Shown here: piece by piece, positions 7,720-14,851 of the stretch
How the letters are laid out: the number at the start of each line of letters is the position of its first letter
How positions within the stretch are numbered: the stretch's first letter is position 1
Source: Ruminococcus sp. CAG:254
GTDB lineage: Bacteria > Bacillota > Clostridia > Oscillospirales > Ruminococcaceae
NCBI GenBank assembly: GCA_000433635.1
Contig: HF997942.1
Coordinates: 1 to 33,023 of the forward strand
DNA length: 33,023 bases
Direction: 5' to 3'
The notes under the pieces: model-generated
What the model was told of the DNA's origin: nothing
The model's database searches: none
The model's input: the letters and a program-made list of their open reading frames with translations, nothing else
Position numbers and translations under genes: made by a program

Positions 7720-8424
7720 ATGACCAAATTGCATTCCCTCAATCGAAATGAATTGAAATATCTGGTCATCATCGCCATGTTGATTGACCATATCGCATGG
7801 GCATTTGTCCCGACCGCATCGCTGTTGGGGCAAATCATGCATATCATTGGGCGGCTGACTGGCCCAACGATGGCATATATGCTGGCGGATGGGTATTATT
7901 ACACCCGCAGCGTGGAAAAATATGCGTGTCGGCTGGGCATATTTGCTTTGTTGTCTTGGATTCCGTTTTCCTATTTTGAACTAGGATATATTGGCTTGCA
8001 GTTTGGTGTGATTTATACATTGCTGCTGAGTCTGCTTGCCATCTGGCTATGGGATAAAGGCAAGTGTCCGCAACCGGTCAAGGTGTTGGGCATCATCGGG
8101 CTTTGTATCCTGTCCCTGTTCGGAGATTGGGCAATTTTTGATATTCTCTATGCGTTGTTCTTTTTCTGTTACCGGAATGATCCACGGAAAAAGTGGACGG
8201 CATTTTGTATGCTGACGCTGTTCTGCTGCGGAAATATGCTGGCAACGACACCTTGGTGGCTGGCATTCTTTCAAGTCGGAATTTTTCTGGTGTTTCCACT
8301 CATTCAGTTTGGATACAACGGAAAGAGCGGCAGCAAGAAACCGTTTCACAAGTGGTTTTTCTATGTGTTCTATCCGCTGCACCTGTTAATTTTAGGTGTA
8401 TTGCGGTGGGTGGTGTTTGCATAA
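7720..8424 (+). CDS. TraX family membrane protein
   Basis: The 234-residue polytopic membrane protein matches the TraX family. The N-terminal LNRNELKYLVIIAMLIDHI, an IGRLTGPTMAYMLADGYYYTR segment and a late WFFYVFYPLHL are characteristic. TraX acetylates F-pilin in the F plasmid, but chromosomal homologues are common in Firmicutes, where their acyl-acceptor is unknown. About seven hydrophobic stretches are visible. The ATG follows AAAGGG. It lies 17 nt after the first small membrane gene and its stop codon touches the start of the second, so the three look like a unit inside the TCA cluster. The function here is not predictable. Confidence 0.85.
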   Translation: MTKLHSLNRNELKYLVIIAMLIDHIAWAFVPTASLLGQIMHIIGRLTGPTMAYMLADGYYYTRSVEKYACRLGIFALLSWIPFSYFELGYIGLQFGVIYTLLLSLLAIWLWDKGKCPQPVKVLGIIGLCILSLFGDWAIFDILYALFFFCYRNDPRKKWTAFCMLTLFCCGNMLATTPWWLAFFQVGIFLVFPLIQFGYNGKSGSKKPFHKWFFYVFYPLHLLILGVLRWVVFA

Positions 8425-8787
8425 ATGGCACAAGATACAGAAAATAGAATTGATGGACAGATTGAATCTGCATCGAAACCGCAACGCTGGAACAAACGGC
8501 TGATTGCCATCGGTGTAATCGGGAGTTCTCTTTTGATTGGCATTCCGATTATCGGATATGGTATAAAGAGGAGAACCAAATCACTGCTGGAGTTTTTCCG
8601 GATTTTTCGAGAGAATCCCGTTTGGACGATGGGGTTTTTGGGAATCCTAATTCTTATTACTGGTATCTTATATATACTGGCTCGAAAAATCACAAGAAAG
8701 CCGCATACACATTTGCTGGAAGGTTGCATCATACTGGCAGGGTTGCTGATGGGCATCGGATTCATTGCGATTCAGGAACTGCTCTAA
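8425..8787 (+). CDS. Small membrane protein, related to the 7481 product
   Basis: Unrecognised 120-residue protein with three predicted membrane segments (about 26-47, 68-87 and 98-117). The centre, RRTKSLLEFFRIFRENPV, parallels RRQRTVRNFFHLFQESPV in the small protein before traX, with the same spacing between RR, FF and PV. Its ATG follows the TraX stop codon with no gap and no clear ribosome-binding site, so its translation probably depends on coupling to TraX. A role alongside the TraX-like protein in the membrane is inferred only from position. Confidence 0.72.
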   Translation: MAQDTENRIDGQIESASKPQRWNKRLIAIGVIGSSLLIGIPIIGYGIKRRTKSLLEFFRIFRENPVWTMGFLGILILITGILYILARKITRKPHTHLLEGCIILAGLLMGIGFIAIQELL

Positions 8788-8843
8788 ACGGACATCACAG
8801 AACGACAGGCAAGAAATCGACAGACGTTTTGTAGAAAAAAGCG

Positions 8844-8869
8844 TGTCGGCAAGGACAACCATGCCGACA
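8844..8869 (+). terminator. Hairpin before icd (possible attenuator)
   Basis: TGTCGGCA (8844-8851) pairs with TGCCGACA (8862-8869). No T-tract follows directly, so it may be an RNA processing or stability element between the membrane-protein genes and icd rather than a full terminator. Confidence 0.4.
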
Positions 8870-8886
8870 GAACCGCTTTGAAAAAA

Positions 8887-8904
8887 TTGTTGCAGCGTCA
8901 ACAA
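8887..8904. promoter_or_regulatory. Second candidate Rex operator, before icd
   Basis: TTGTTGCAGCGTCAACAA has the outer TTGTT...AACAA half-sites and 18-bp length of the clostridial Rex consensus TTGTTAAnnnnTTAACAA, agreeing at 11 of 14 defined positions. A weak promoter, TTGAAA (8878-8883) with AACAAT (8900-8905), would overlap it. Confidence 0.42.
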
Positions 8905-8929
8905 TGAGAAAATCTGAGGAGGAAAAACA

Positions 8930-10144
8930 ATGGCAAAGATTCAAATGACAACGCCGCTGGTAGAAATGGACGGCGACGAAATGACCCGAATTCTGTGGCA
9001 GTGGATCAAAGACATCCTGCTGACACCGTATGTAGACCTTAAGACCGAATATTATGATTTGGGTCTGGACTATCGGGAAAAGACAAAGGATCAGGTTACC
9101 ATTGACAGTGCAAACGCAACCTTAAAGTATGGCGTTGCTGTAAAGTGTGCAACCATCACCCCGAATGCTGCAAGAATGCCGGAATATCATCTTTCCCAGA
9201 TGTGGAAAAGCCCGAACGGTACGATTCGTGCCATTCTGGACGGTACGGTATTCCGCACCCCGATTCTGGTAAAGGGCATTGAACCGTATATTCCGACTTG
9301 GACAAAGCCGATTACAATTGCTCGTCACGCTTATGGCGATGTTTATAAGAACACCGAAATGAAAGTAAAGCAGGGTTCTAAGGCAGAATTGGTTGTTACC
9401 AATGCAGAAGGCGAAGAAACCCGTCAGCTGATTTTTGATTTCAAGGATACCGACGGCATTGTTCAGGGTCTGCACAACAAGAATAATTCCATCGCTGGTT
9501 TTGCACGGGCTTGCTTCAACTATGGTTTGGATTTGAAGCAGGATGTTTGGTTTGCAACCAAGGACACCATTTCCAAGCAGTATGACCATACATTCAAGGA
9601 TATTTTCCAGGAAATCTTTGATGCAGAATACAAGGAAAAGTTTGCAGAAGCAGGCATTGAATACTTCTATACCCTGATTGATGATGCTGTTGCAAGAGTG
9701 ATTCGTTCGCACGGCGGTTATATCTGGGCTTGCAAGAACTATGACGGCGATGTCATGTCCGATATGGTTTCCACTGCTTACGGTAGCCTGGCAATGATGA
9801 CGTCTGTTCTGGTTTCTCCGACTGGTATTTACGAATACGAAGCTGCACACGGTACGGTTCAGCGGCACTATTACAAGTATCTGAAGGGTGAGGAAACTTC
9901 AACCAACTCCGTTGCAACCATCTTTGCATGGACAGGTGCACTGCGGAAGCGGGGCGAACTGGACAACCTGCCGGAACTGATGCAGTTTGCTGACAAGCTG
10001 GAAGCTGCAACCATTCAGACCATCGAAGACGGTGTCATGACAGGCGACCTGTACTTGATTTCCAAGCTGGAAAACAAGAAGAAGGTAAACTCCAAGGAAT
10101 TTTTGGAAGCCATTCGGGAACGTTTGGACGCAGCGATGCAGTAA
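8930..10144 (+). CDS. icd: NADP-dependent isocitrate dehydrogenase (eukaryotic-type homodimer)
   Basis: Converts isocitrate to 2-oxoglutarate and CO2 with reduction of NADP. The product is 404 residues and begins MAKIQMTTPLVEMDGDEMTR, with the substrate-binding SPNGTIRAILDGTVF, an ITIARHAYGDVYK segment and the C-terminal AAHGTVQRHY followed by STNSVATIFAW. This is the dimeric type shared by eukaryotes and some Firmicutes, not the E. coli type. A strong GAGGAGG site precedes the ATG. Together with aconitase it forms the oxidative arm to glutamate. Citrate synthase is not in the window. Confidence 0.96.
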   Translation: MAKIQMTTPLVEMDGDEMTRILWQWIKDILLTPYVDLKTEYYDLGLDYREKTKDQVTIDSANATLKYGVAVKCATITPNAARMPEYHLSQMWKSPNGTIRAILDGTVFRTPILVKGIEPYIPTWTKPITIARHAYGDVYKNTEMKVKQGSKAELVVTNAEGEETRQLIFDFKDTDGIVQGLHNKNNSIAGFARACFNYGLDLKQDVWFATKDTISKQYDHTFKDIFQEIFDAEYKEKFAEAGIEYFYTLIDDAVARVIRSHGGYIWACKNYDGDVMSDMVSTAYGSLAMMTSVLVSPTGIYEYEAAHGTVQRHYYKYLKGEETSTNSVATIFAWTGALRKRGELDNLPELMQFADKLEAATIQTIEDGVMTGDLYLISKLENKKKVNSKEFLEAIRERLDAAMQ

Positions 10145-10181
10145 ATTAACAGCAGTATAAAAAGAATAGGAGTGCAATCCA

Positions 10182-10826
10182 ATGATGCTGAAAGAACCGG
10201 TTTCTGACTCTGTTGTTCGGAGACTGCCACGCTATTATCGCTATCTTTCGGAACTGGAGCGAGCAGGTGTCGAACGCACTTCCTCGCAGGCACTGGCAAC
10301 ACAGCTCGGCTCGACTGCATCACAAATTCGTCAGGATTTAAATTGTTTTGGCGGATTCGGACATCAGGGCTATGGCTATCATGTATCAGACTTACGGACA
10401 CAATTGGGCAGAATCATCGGGCTGGAACAGTGTATGCCGGCGGTTTTAATTGGAGCCGGTCATTTGGGCAGCGTGATTGCCGTCAACATTGATTTTCCAG
10501 CCTATGGATTCTATCTGACAGGCATTTTTGATATTGTGCCAACGGTTTGCGGGCAGGTGCTGGGCGGATTGACAGTGCAGCATATGACGCAGCTTTCTGA
10601 TTTTTGCGAGCAGGTGCATCCAGCAGCAGCGGTACTTTGTATTCCGGAACACGCTGCACAGGCGGTTGCGGATGATTTGGTGCATCTGGGCGTTCATGGA
10701 TTTTGGAATTTCAGTCACTGCGATTTAGAAGTTGACCGAAATACCATCCAAGTTGAAAATGTTCATCTGGGAGATAGTTTGATGGCGTTATCCTATCGGC
10801 TGCACCAAGATGGCGGAAACGAATAG
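10182..10826 (+). CDS. rex: Redox-sensing transcriptional repressor Rex
   Basis: Rex binds DNA when the NADH/NAD+ ratio is low and is released by NADH. The 214-residue product has a winged-helix N-terminus (RRLPRYYRYLSELERAGVER, then SSQALATQLGSTASQIRQDL), the linker FGGFGHQGYGY, and a Rossmann domain beginning IGAGHLGSVIA. The C-terminal helix is typical of the domain-swapped dimer. AGGAG precedes ATG 10182 by 9 nt. Location 37 nt behind icd, plus candidate operators before aconitase and icd, suggests that it controls its own neighbours. A terminator follows directly. Confidence 0.95.
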   Translation: MMLKEPVSDSVVRRLPRYYRYLSELERAGVERTSSQALATQLGSTASQIRQDLNCFGGFGHQGYGYHVSDLRTQLGRIIGLEQCMPAVLIGAGHLGSVIAVNIDFPAYGFYLTGIFDIVPTVCGQVLGGLTVQHMTQLSDFCEQVHPAAAVLCIPEHAAQAVADDLVHLGVHGFWNFSHCDLEVDRNTIQVENVHLGDSLMALSYRLHQDGGNE

Positions 10827-10830
10827 TATG

Positions 10831-10870
10831 AAAAAAGCAGGAACTGATGAAATGCAGTTTCTGCTTTTTT
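10831..10870 (+). terminator. Rho-independent terminator of rex
   Basis: AAGCAGGAACTG pairs with CAGTTTCTGC and is followed by T6. It starts 5 nt after the rex stop codon. Confidence 0.85.
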
Positions 10871-10878
10871 GGAATGGG

Positions 10879-10917
10879 AAAACCGCCGCAGGAAATCATC
10901 CATCCTGCGGCGGTTTT
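10879..10917 (-). terminator. Terminator of the radical SAM cluster, half of an inverted repeat pair
   Basis: A 15-bp stem, AAAACCGCCGCAGGA with TCCTGCGGCGGTTTT, with U-tract potential on both strands. Its reverse complement matches 14309-14347 at 38 of 39 positions, including the loop, so the two are copies of one module. Confidence 0.85.
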
Positions 10918-10926
10918 GTTCTGTAA

Positions 10927-11988
10927 TTATGCAAATTTTTTAAGAAATGCTTCTGGTTTTTGTTCCATCATGCGATTTGCAACAGCGTCACACGTTGCAA
11001 TCAGCATCCGTTCATAGGTGCATTGCAGTGGGGAAACCTGATTTTCATCGCCAGTTTCCAGCCGATTCATACAGCCGCAAGCGTTCGTGCAGCGGTTTTT
11101 CAAGGCACATTCCTGACAGCGGTTCGGCGTTGCTTCCCGATGAATCAACTTCCGAACTTTTTCCTTGTCCAGCCCGTGAAAAACATCGCCCAGCAAATAC
11201 GCCGGATCATTAATGAATTGCGTGCAGGGATACAACGAGCCGTCCGGTGTAACGGGCATCTGCCGAAGCCCTAAATGACAGCGTTCACCGGAGCAGTGTC
11301 CCCGAATGCTGTCCTGAATTTTCCCGTCAAATGTTCCGAAGTAGAACGGTGTTCCCTGTAGAAATTGCTGTTCGTAGAACGCTGCCGTTTTCTGTAACTC
11401 TGCCTGGAGCTGTTCCAGATGGGCATCTGTCCAGTGTACCCGTTTTCCATATGCGAGGGTTGCATTCATGTTGCGAAAGCCAAGCCGATACAGATATTTG
11501 ACGGAGTCGGTGTAGGTGTCGACTGCCTCCGGAGCAATCGTCATCATCGCATAACTGTTCGGGAGTTGTTCCAGCAGCAATTTTGCATTGCGTTCCAAGT
11601 CGGAGAATGTTCCTTTGCCGTCCCGATACCGCCGGCAGCGGTCTTGTCCTGTGCCGTCAAACGATAAACCAATGTGCATCCCGATGGATTTTGCATACTG
11701 AATGAACTCCTTGTCCAACAGGGTGCCGTTGGTGGTCATCTTGCATTGAAACGGGATACCAGTTTCTTTGGCATGCTGTTGACAGCGAGTAACTGCTTTT
11801 TGTAGCAAACCTTTTTCCAGCAGTGGTTCTCCGCCGAAAAAACAGATGCCAGCAGTTGTTCCGCTCTGAAAGATATAGTCGCAGGCAGCGTTTAAGACGG
11901 TTTCAGACATGACACAATTTCGTTTTTCGTGAACGCAGTAGCTGCAATCTAGATTGCATTGGTCAGTGAGGTGGAGTGTAACGTGCAA
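10927..11988 (-). CDS. Radical SAM/SPASM peptide-modifying enzyme (putative maturase)
   Basis: A radical SAM enzyme that should bind one [4Fe-4S] cluster through C11-x3-C15-x2-C18 (CNLDCSYC) and auxiliary clusters through a SPASM domain with Cys at about 291, 294, 300, 304, 306 and 323. GGEP lies at 52-55. This layout is shared by sactipeptide, thioether and other peptide maturases and by anaerobic sulfatase-maturating enzymes. I prefer the TTG start at 11988: AGGGAGG stands 7 nt upstream and the N-terminus then begins just before the radical SAM core. A longer frame to 12069 would overlap the upstream gene. It begins 13 nt after the repeat-containing peptide gene, which makes that peptide its likely substrate. 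Confidence 0.88.
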   Translation of the reverse strand: MHVTLHLTDQCNLDCSYCVHEKRNCVMSETVLNAACDYIFQSGTTAGICFFGGEPLLEKGLLQKAVTRCQQHAKETGIPFQCKMTTNGTLLDKEFIQYAKSIGMHIGLSFDGTGQDRCRRYRDGKGTFSDLERNAKLLLEQLPNSYAMMTIAPEAVDTYTDSVKYLYRLGFRNMNATLAYGKRVHWTDAHLEQLQAELQKTAAFYEQQFLQGTPFYFGTFDGKIQDSIRGHCSGERCHLGLRQMPVTPDGSLYPCTQFINDPAYLLGDVFHGLDKEKVRKLIHREATPNRCQECALKNRCTNACGCMNRLETGDENQVSPLQCTYERMLIATCDAVANRMMEQKPEAFLKKFA

Positions 11989-12001
11989 GAAAACGCCTCC
12001 C

Positions 12002-12508
12002 TTATGGCTGTTCTGGGGCAGCAGTTGTGGTGGTTGTAGTCGGTTGTGGTGTGGTAAGAGCCCCTTCAAACATGGGTTCTGTTGTCATGGTTGTAGTGGG
12101 TTGTGGTGTCGTGAGAGTCCCTGCAAGCATTGGTTCAGTTGTCGTAGTTGTCGTGGATTGTGATACAGGGAAAGTTCTTTCCAGTATGGTTGTCGTTTCC
12201 TGTGGTATGATAATGTCTCCGTCTAATGTCGTAGGTTGCGGTGTTGTGAGAGCGCCCTCAAACATGGCTTCTGTTGTGGTGGTTGTAACAGGTGGTGTGG
12301 AAATCGTTGTTTCCTGTGGGATTGATGCCTCTCCGCTCAGTGCGGTTGTGGTCTGTGCAGTCGTGGCAGTTGTACCGGACTGCGGTGGGTCAACTGGTGT
12401 AACAGGTAAGTTTCCGCATCCGTTTAAGAGTGTCGTTGCAGCAAGTAGCGTTGCTGCTTTTGCCAGATAGGCAGGAGCTTTATACTCCTTCATCGGTTTC
12501 CATTGCAT
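12002..12508 (-). CDS. Thr-rich lipoprotein-like peptide with six 12-residue repeats, putative radical SAM substrate
   Basis: 168 residues. The N-terminus MQWKP...APAYLAKAATLLA leads to a lipobox-like LNGC with Cys31. The rest is Thr/Pro-rich and holds six aligned units at residues 57, 83, 95, 109, 128 and 147: LSGEASIPQETT, FEGALTTPQPTT, LDGDIIIPQETT, LERTFPVSQSTT, LAGTLTTPQPTT and FEGALTTPQPTT. They are separated by runs of Thr. The start at 12508 has AAAGGA 9 nt upstream and aligns with the sister gene at 12815; longer frames do not. A multi-core precursor modified by the adjacent enzyme is inferred. A glycosylated surface lipoprotein is the main alternative. Confidence 0.8.
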   Translation of the reverse strand: MQWKPMKEYKAPAYLAKAATLLAATTLLNGCGNLPVTPVDPPQSGTTATTAQTTTALSGEASIPQETTISTPPVTTTTTEAMFEGALTTPQPTTLDGDIIIPQETTTILERTFPVSQSTTTTTTEPMLAGTLTTPQPTTTMTTEPMFEGALTTPQPTTTTTTAAPEQP

Positions 12509-12554
12509 AATGCAACATCCTTTCTTTCTTTTTTCATAAAGCATTCCTAAAATA

Positions 12555-12815
12555 TCAGGAATCCGAACTTGTCACCGCATCCGATTCAGAAATGTCAATT
12601 TCCCCAGCCAATTGCAGCAGTTCTGATGTGGTTGAAGTGGTCGTTGTTGTTGTCGGAGCAGTTGTTTCGACTTCTCCAGCAAGTGCTGTCTGTGTTGGTT
12701 CAGAATCAGACGGCTGTCCGCTGCATCCGCCGAGTACAGTTGCAACAGCGAGCAGGGCAGCTGCTTTTTTCAGATAGGCAGGCAGTTCCGCCTTAGGAAC
12801 AGGACTCCATTGCAT
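12555..12815 (-). CDS. Second lipoprotein-like peptide with two repeat units
   Basis: 86 residues, paralogous to the next gene. The first 31 residues align without gaps (18 identical, including W3, P5, PAYL at 12-15, KAA at 17-19 and Cys31 in LGGC). After Cys31 it has a Ser/Pro-rich stretch, LAGEVETTAPTT (45-56), a Thr run and LAGEIDISESDA (69-80). These match the 12-residue units of the larger peptide. AAAGGAG stands 7 nt before ATG 12815. It is the first gene after the promoter, so two precursors and one enzyme would be made from one transcript. Confidence 0.8.
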   Translation of the reverse strand: MQWSPVPKAELPAYLKKAAALLAVATVLGGCSGQPSDSEPTQTALAGEVETTAPTTTTTTSTTSELLQLAGEIDISESDAVTSSDS

Positions 12816-12863
12816 GGCAATTCTCCTTTGAAACAGAAATTTTAGAAATTACTTTGCAAAAAC

Positions 12864-12892
12864 AGTTTAACATTTTTTGAAATACCTGTCAA
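12864..12892 (-). promoter_or_regulatory. Promoter of the peptide/radical SAM cluster
   Basis: Read on the minus strand: TTGACA (12892-12887), a 17-bp spacer ending in TGT, and TAAACT (12869-12864). It lies 49 bp before the first peptide gene. I see no further features in 12893-13078, between the divergent promoters. Confidence 0.65.
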
Positions 12893-13078
12893 GACGGCTG
12901 TACGAAGAAAATGACAAATCTAATGAAATTCTATAAAAAATGCACAAAAATGCATTTCAGAAAGTAAGGTTTTTAGAGCCGCAGAGTTGTTTTTTTTAGG
13001 GCAGCAGCATCAGAGATGCAGAGAAAAGCCGACTGCTCTTTTCAATTTACAGGAAATTTTTAAAAAAGGAAAAAACAG

Positions 13079-13107
13079 TTGATTTTTTTAATAAAACATG
13101 TTATAAT
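13079..13107 (+). promoter_or_regulatory. Promoter of the surface-protein gene
   Basis: TTGATT (13079-13084), a 17-bp spacer ending in TGT, and TATAAT (13102-13107), an extended -10 promoter divergent from that of the peptide cluster. Confidence 0.7.
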
Positions 13108-13192
13108 AAAGTTGGACAGATGAAAAAATAGTTGTAGCTGATGATAAAATGACTTTTTTTACATCTGAATATGAAAACAGGAGGGATTCAGA

Positions 13193-14266
13193 ATGAATAC
13201 TAAGAAAATGTTGGCGATTCTGGCAGCTCTGAGCATGCTGGGTACAACAGGTTTGACCGTTGGAGCAGAAGACACTGCTGCAACAGAACCAGCAGTGGAA
13301 ACAGTCGTTACAACGGAAGCCGAAGCAGAAACAGCCGTTTCGGAAATCGCAGAAACAAGAACAGAAACCACTGCTGCGGATGAAGCAAAAATGGAAGTCA
13401 ACGAAACTACGGTAACAGAAGAAACAGCAATCACCACGACAATTGTACAATCCGAAGAACCCACCTCCACGACGACTGCGGTAAAAAGTGATGCAGATGG
13501 TGTTGAAACAACAGTAGCAGTAACTGGAACAGAATCTGCTTCTGTTACGACGACGACCACGTATTCCGCAGAAGAAACTTCAAAAATTATGGAAGAACTG
13601 CAAAAGCAGATCGATAATTTGATCGATGAGATTCAGTCCGGCTCTAATCCTGACTTGCTTCCGGATGAAGAAAATGTAGAGATGCTCCCGGACTATTCGA
13701 GCGATAACATTCTTCAGCTGGAGGATGGAACATGGATCGGCACGTATCATACATACTATGTTGACGAAGAGGGCTATACTTATCAAGTCGTTTATTATGT
13801 AAAGACGGATGGAACAAAAGATATTTTCTACGTGACCTACTATGACGATTTTGATCACAATGATGCATTGGTTTGCTCGGACAATCCGTTTTATGATGAA
13901 TTTTATGTGCAGTTCACAACATTCTACAAAACCTTGGAGAATACAAGTGACTACTATGTTCTTTATTGTGCAACTGATGCAGGGGTCAATCCAACCATGT
14001 ATGTCGTTGTAGAAATGACAGATGGAAATCTGGTATTCTATGCAATTTCTCAGGATGGAATCCAGCAGGTTGACAAGATTCCGACCTTTGAATTTGATGA
14101 CGATTCCAAAAAGCCGAATGATTCGGCACGCCCGACTGCTGCCGTACAGAAATCAACAAGTAGCACACCAAAAACAGGTGACATGGCGACTGCTCCAGCG
14201 GTTGCAATCGGCTTGACTTTGACGGCTGCCGGTGTTGTTGCATTCCTGAATCGAAAGTATAAGTAA
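13193..14266 (+). CDS. Cell-wall sorting-type surface protein with Thr/Glu-rich stalk
   Basis: 357 residues. The signal peptide MNTKKMLAILAALSMLGTTG continues to a probable cleavage after GA at about 25. Residues about 26-125 are low-complexity Thr/Glu/Ala/Val, a likely extended and possibly glycosylated stalk. A globular acidic, Tyr-rich domain occupies about 126-305; I do not recognise it. The C-terminus TPKTGD, a hydrophobic helix and RKYK form an LPXTG-like sorting signal, so sortase anchoring is expected. GGAGG precedes the ATG. It diverges from the peptide/radical SAM cluster and shares its terminator module, but a functional link is only inferred. Confidence 0.85.
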   Translation: MNTKKMLAILAALSMLGTTGLTVGAEDTAATEPAVETVVTTEAEAETAVSEIAETRTETTAADEAKMEVNETTVTEETAITTTIVQSEEPTSTTTAVKSDADGVETTVAVTGTESASVTTTTTYSAEETSKIMEELQKQIDNLIDEIQSGSNPDLLPDEENVEMLPDYSSDNILQLEDGTWIGTYHTYYVDEEGYTYQVVYYVKTDGTKDIFYVTYYDDFDHNDALVCSDNPFYDEFYVQFTTFYKTLENTSDYYVLYCATDAGVNPTMYVVVEMTDGNLVFYAISQDGIQQVDKIPTFEFDDDSKKPNDSARPTAAVQKSTSSTPKTGDMATAPAVAIGLTLTAAGVVAFLNRKYK

Positions 14267-14301
14267 AATCATGGTGTTTGTTCCGTTCTGGAACTTATAT
14301 C

Positions 14302-14354
14302 AAAACACAAAACCGCCGCAGAATGGATGATTTCCTGCGGCGGTTTTGTGTTTT
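14302..14354 (+). terminator. Bidirectional terminator between the surface-protein gene and ispF
   Basis: A 20-bp stem: AAAACACAAAACCGCCGCAG pairs with the segment at 14335-14354. Positions 14309-14347 are the inverted copy of 10879-10917, with one mismatch in 39. It serves the plus-strand surface gene and probably also the minus-strand ispD-ispF. Confidence 0.9.
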
Positions 14355-14365
14355 ATCGCTTTGAT

Positions 14366-14851
14366 TTAGTCGATGCGTTCCAGCAATGCCACTGCATGAA
14401 CAGCAATGCCCTCTCCCGAACCAGTAAAGCCCAACTTTTCTTCTGTTGTAGCCTTGACGCTGACATCCGAAACGGGAATCTCACAGCAAGCAGCAATGTT
14501 TTCCCGCATTGCAGAAATGAATCCGGCTAACTTCGGACGTTGGCATAAAATGGTCGCATCCAGATTGCCGACCTGATAGCCCTCATTCCGAACCAGCCGA
14601 ACAACTTCTTTTAAAAGCAGCATACTATCTGCTCCGGCATAGCGTGGGTCGGTATCCGGAAAATGCTTGCCGATGTCACCCAGTGCAACCGCTCCCAGCA
14701 GAGCATCAGAAATGGCATGCAGCAGGACATCTGCATCAGAATGTCCGAGCAGTCCCCGTTCAAAGGGGATTTCCACGCCGCCTAAAATCAGCTTTCGATT
14801 TTCGACTAAGCGGTGTACATCATATCCGTGACCAATTCTTATTTTGTGCAT
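14366..14851 (-). CDS. ispF: 2-C-methyl-D-erythritol 2,4-cyclodiphosphate synthase
   Basis: IspF cyclises CDP-methylerythritol 2-phosphate in the MEP route to isoprenoids. 161 residues, the usual length. The metal-binding DVH occurs in HGYDVHRLVENRKL, and LGHSDADVLLHAISDALLG and the final motif KATTEEKLGFTGSGEGIAVH are all present. ATG 14851 follows GGAGG and gives the canonical MHKIRIGHGYDVH start. It overlaps the end of ispD by 13 bp, indicating translational coupling. Confidence 0.97.
   Translation of the reverse strand: MHKIRIGHGYDVHRLVENRKLILGGVEIPFERGLLGHSDADVLLHAISDALLGAVALGDIGKHFPDTDPRYAGADSMLLLKEVVRLVRNEGYQVGNLDATILCQRPKLAGFISAMRENIAACCEIPVSDVSVKATTEEKLGFTGSGEGIAVHAVALLERID

Noticed and set aside
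12027..12470. Plus-strand Val-rich frame of 147 codons opposite the Thr-rich peptide gene.
   Set aside because: ACA/ACC Thr codons give Val-rich antisense frames; the minus-strand gene has a ribosome-binding site, a paralogue and operon context.
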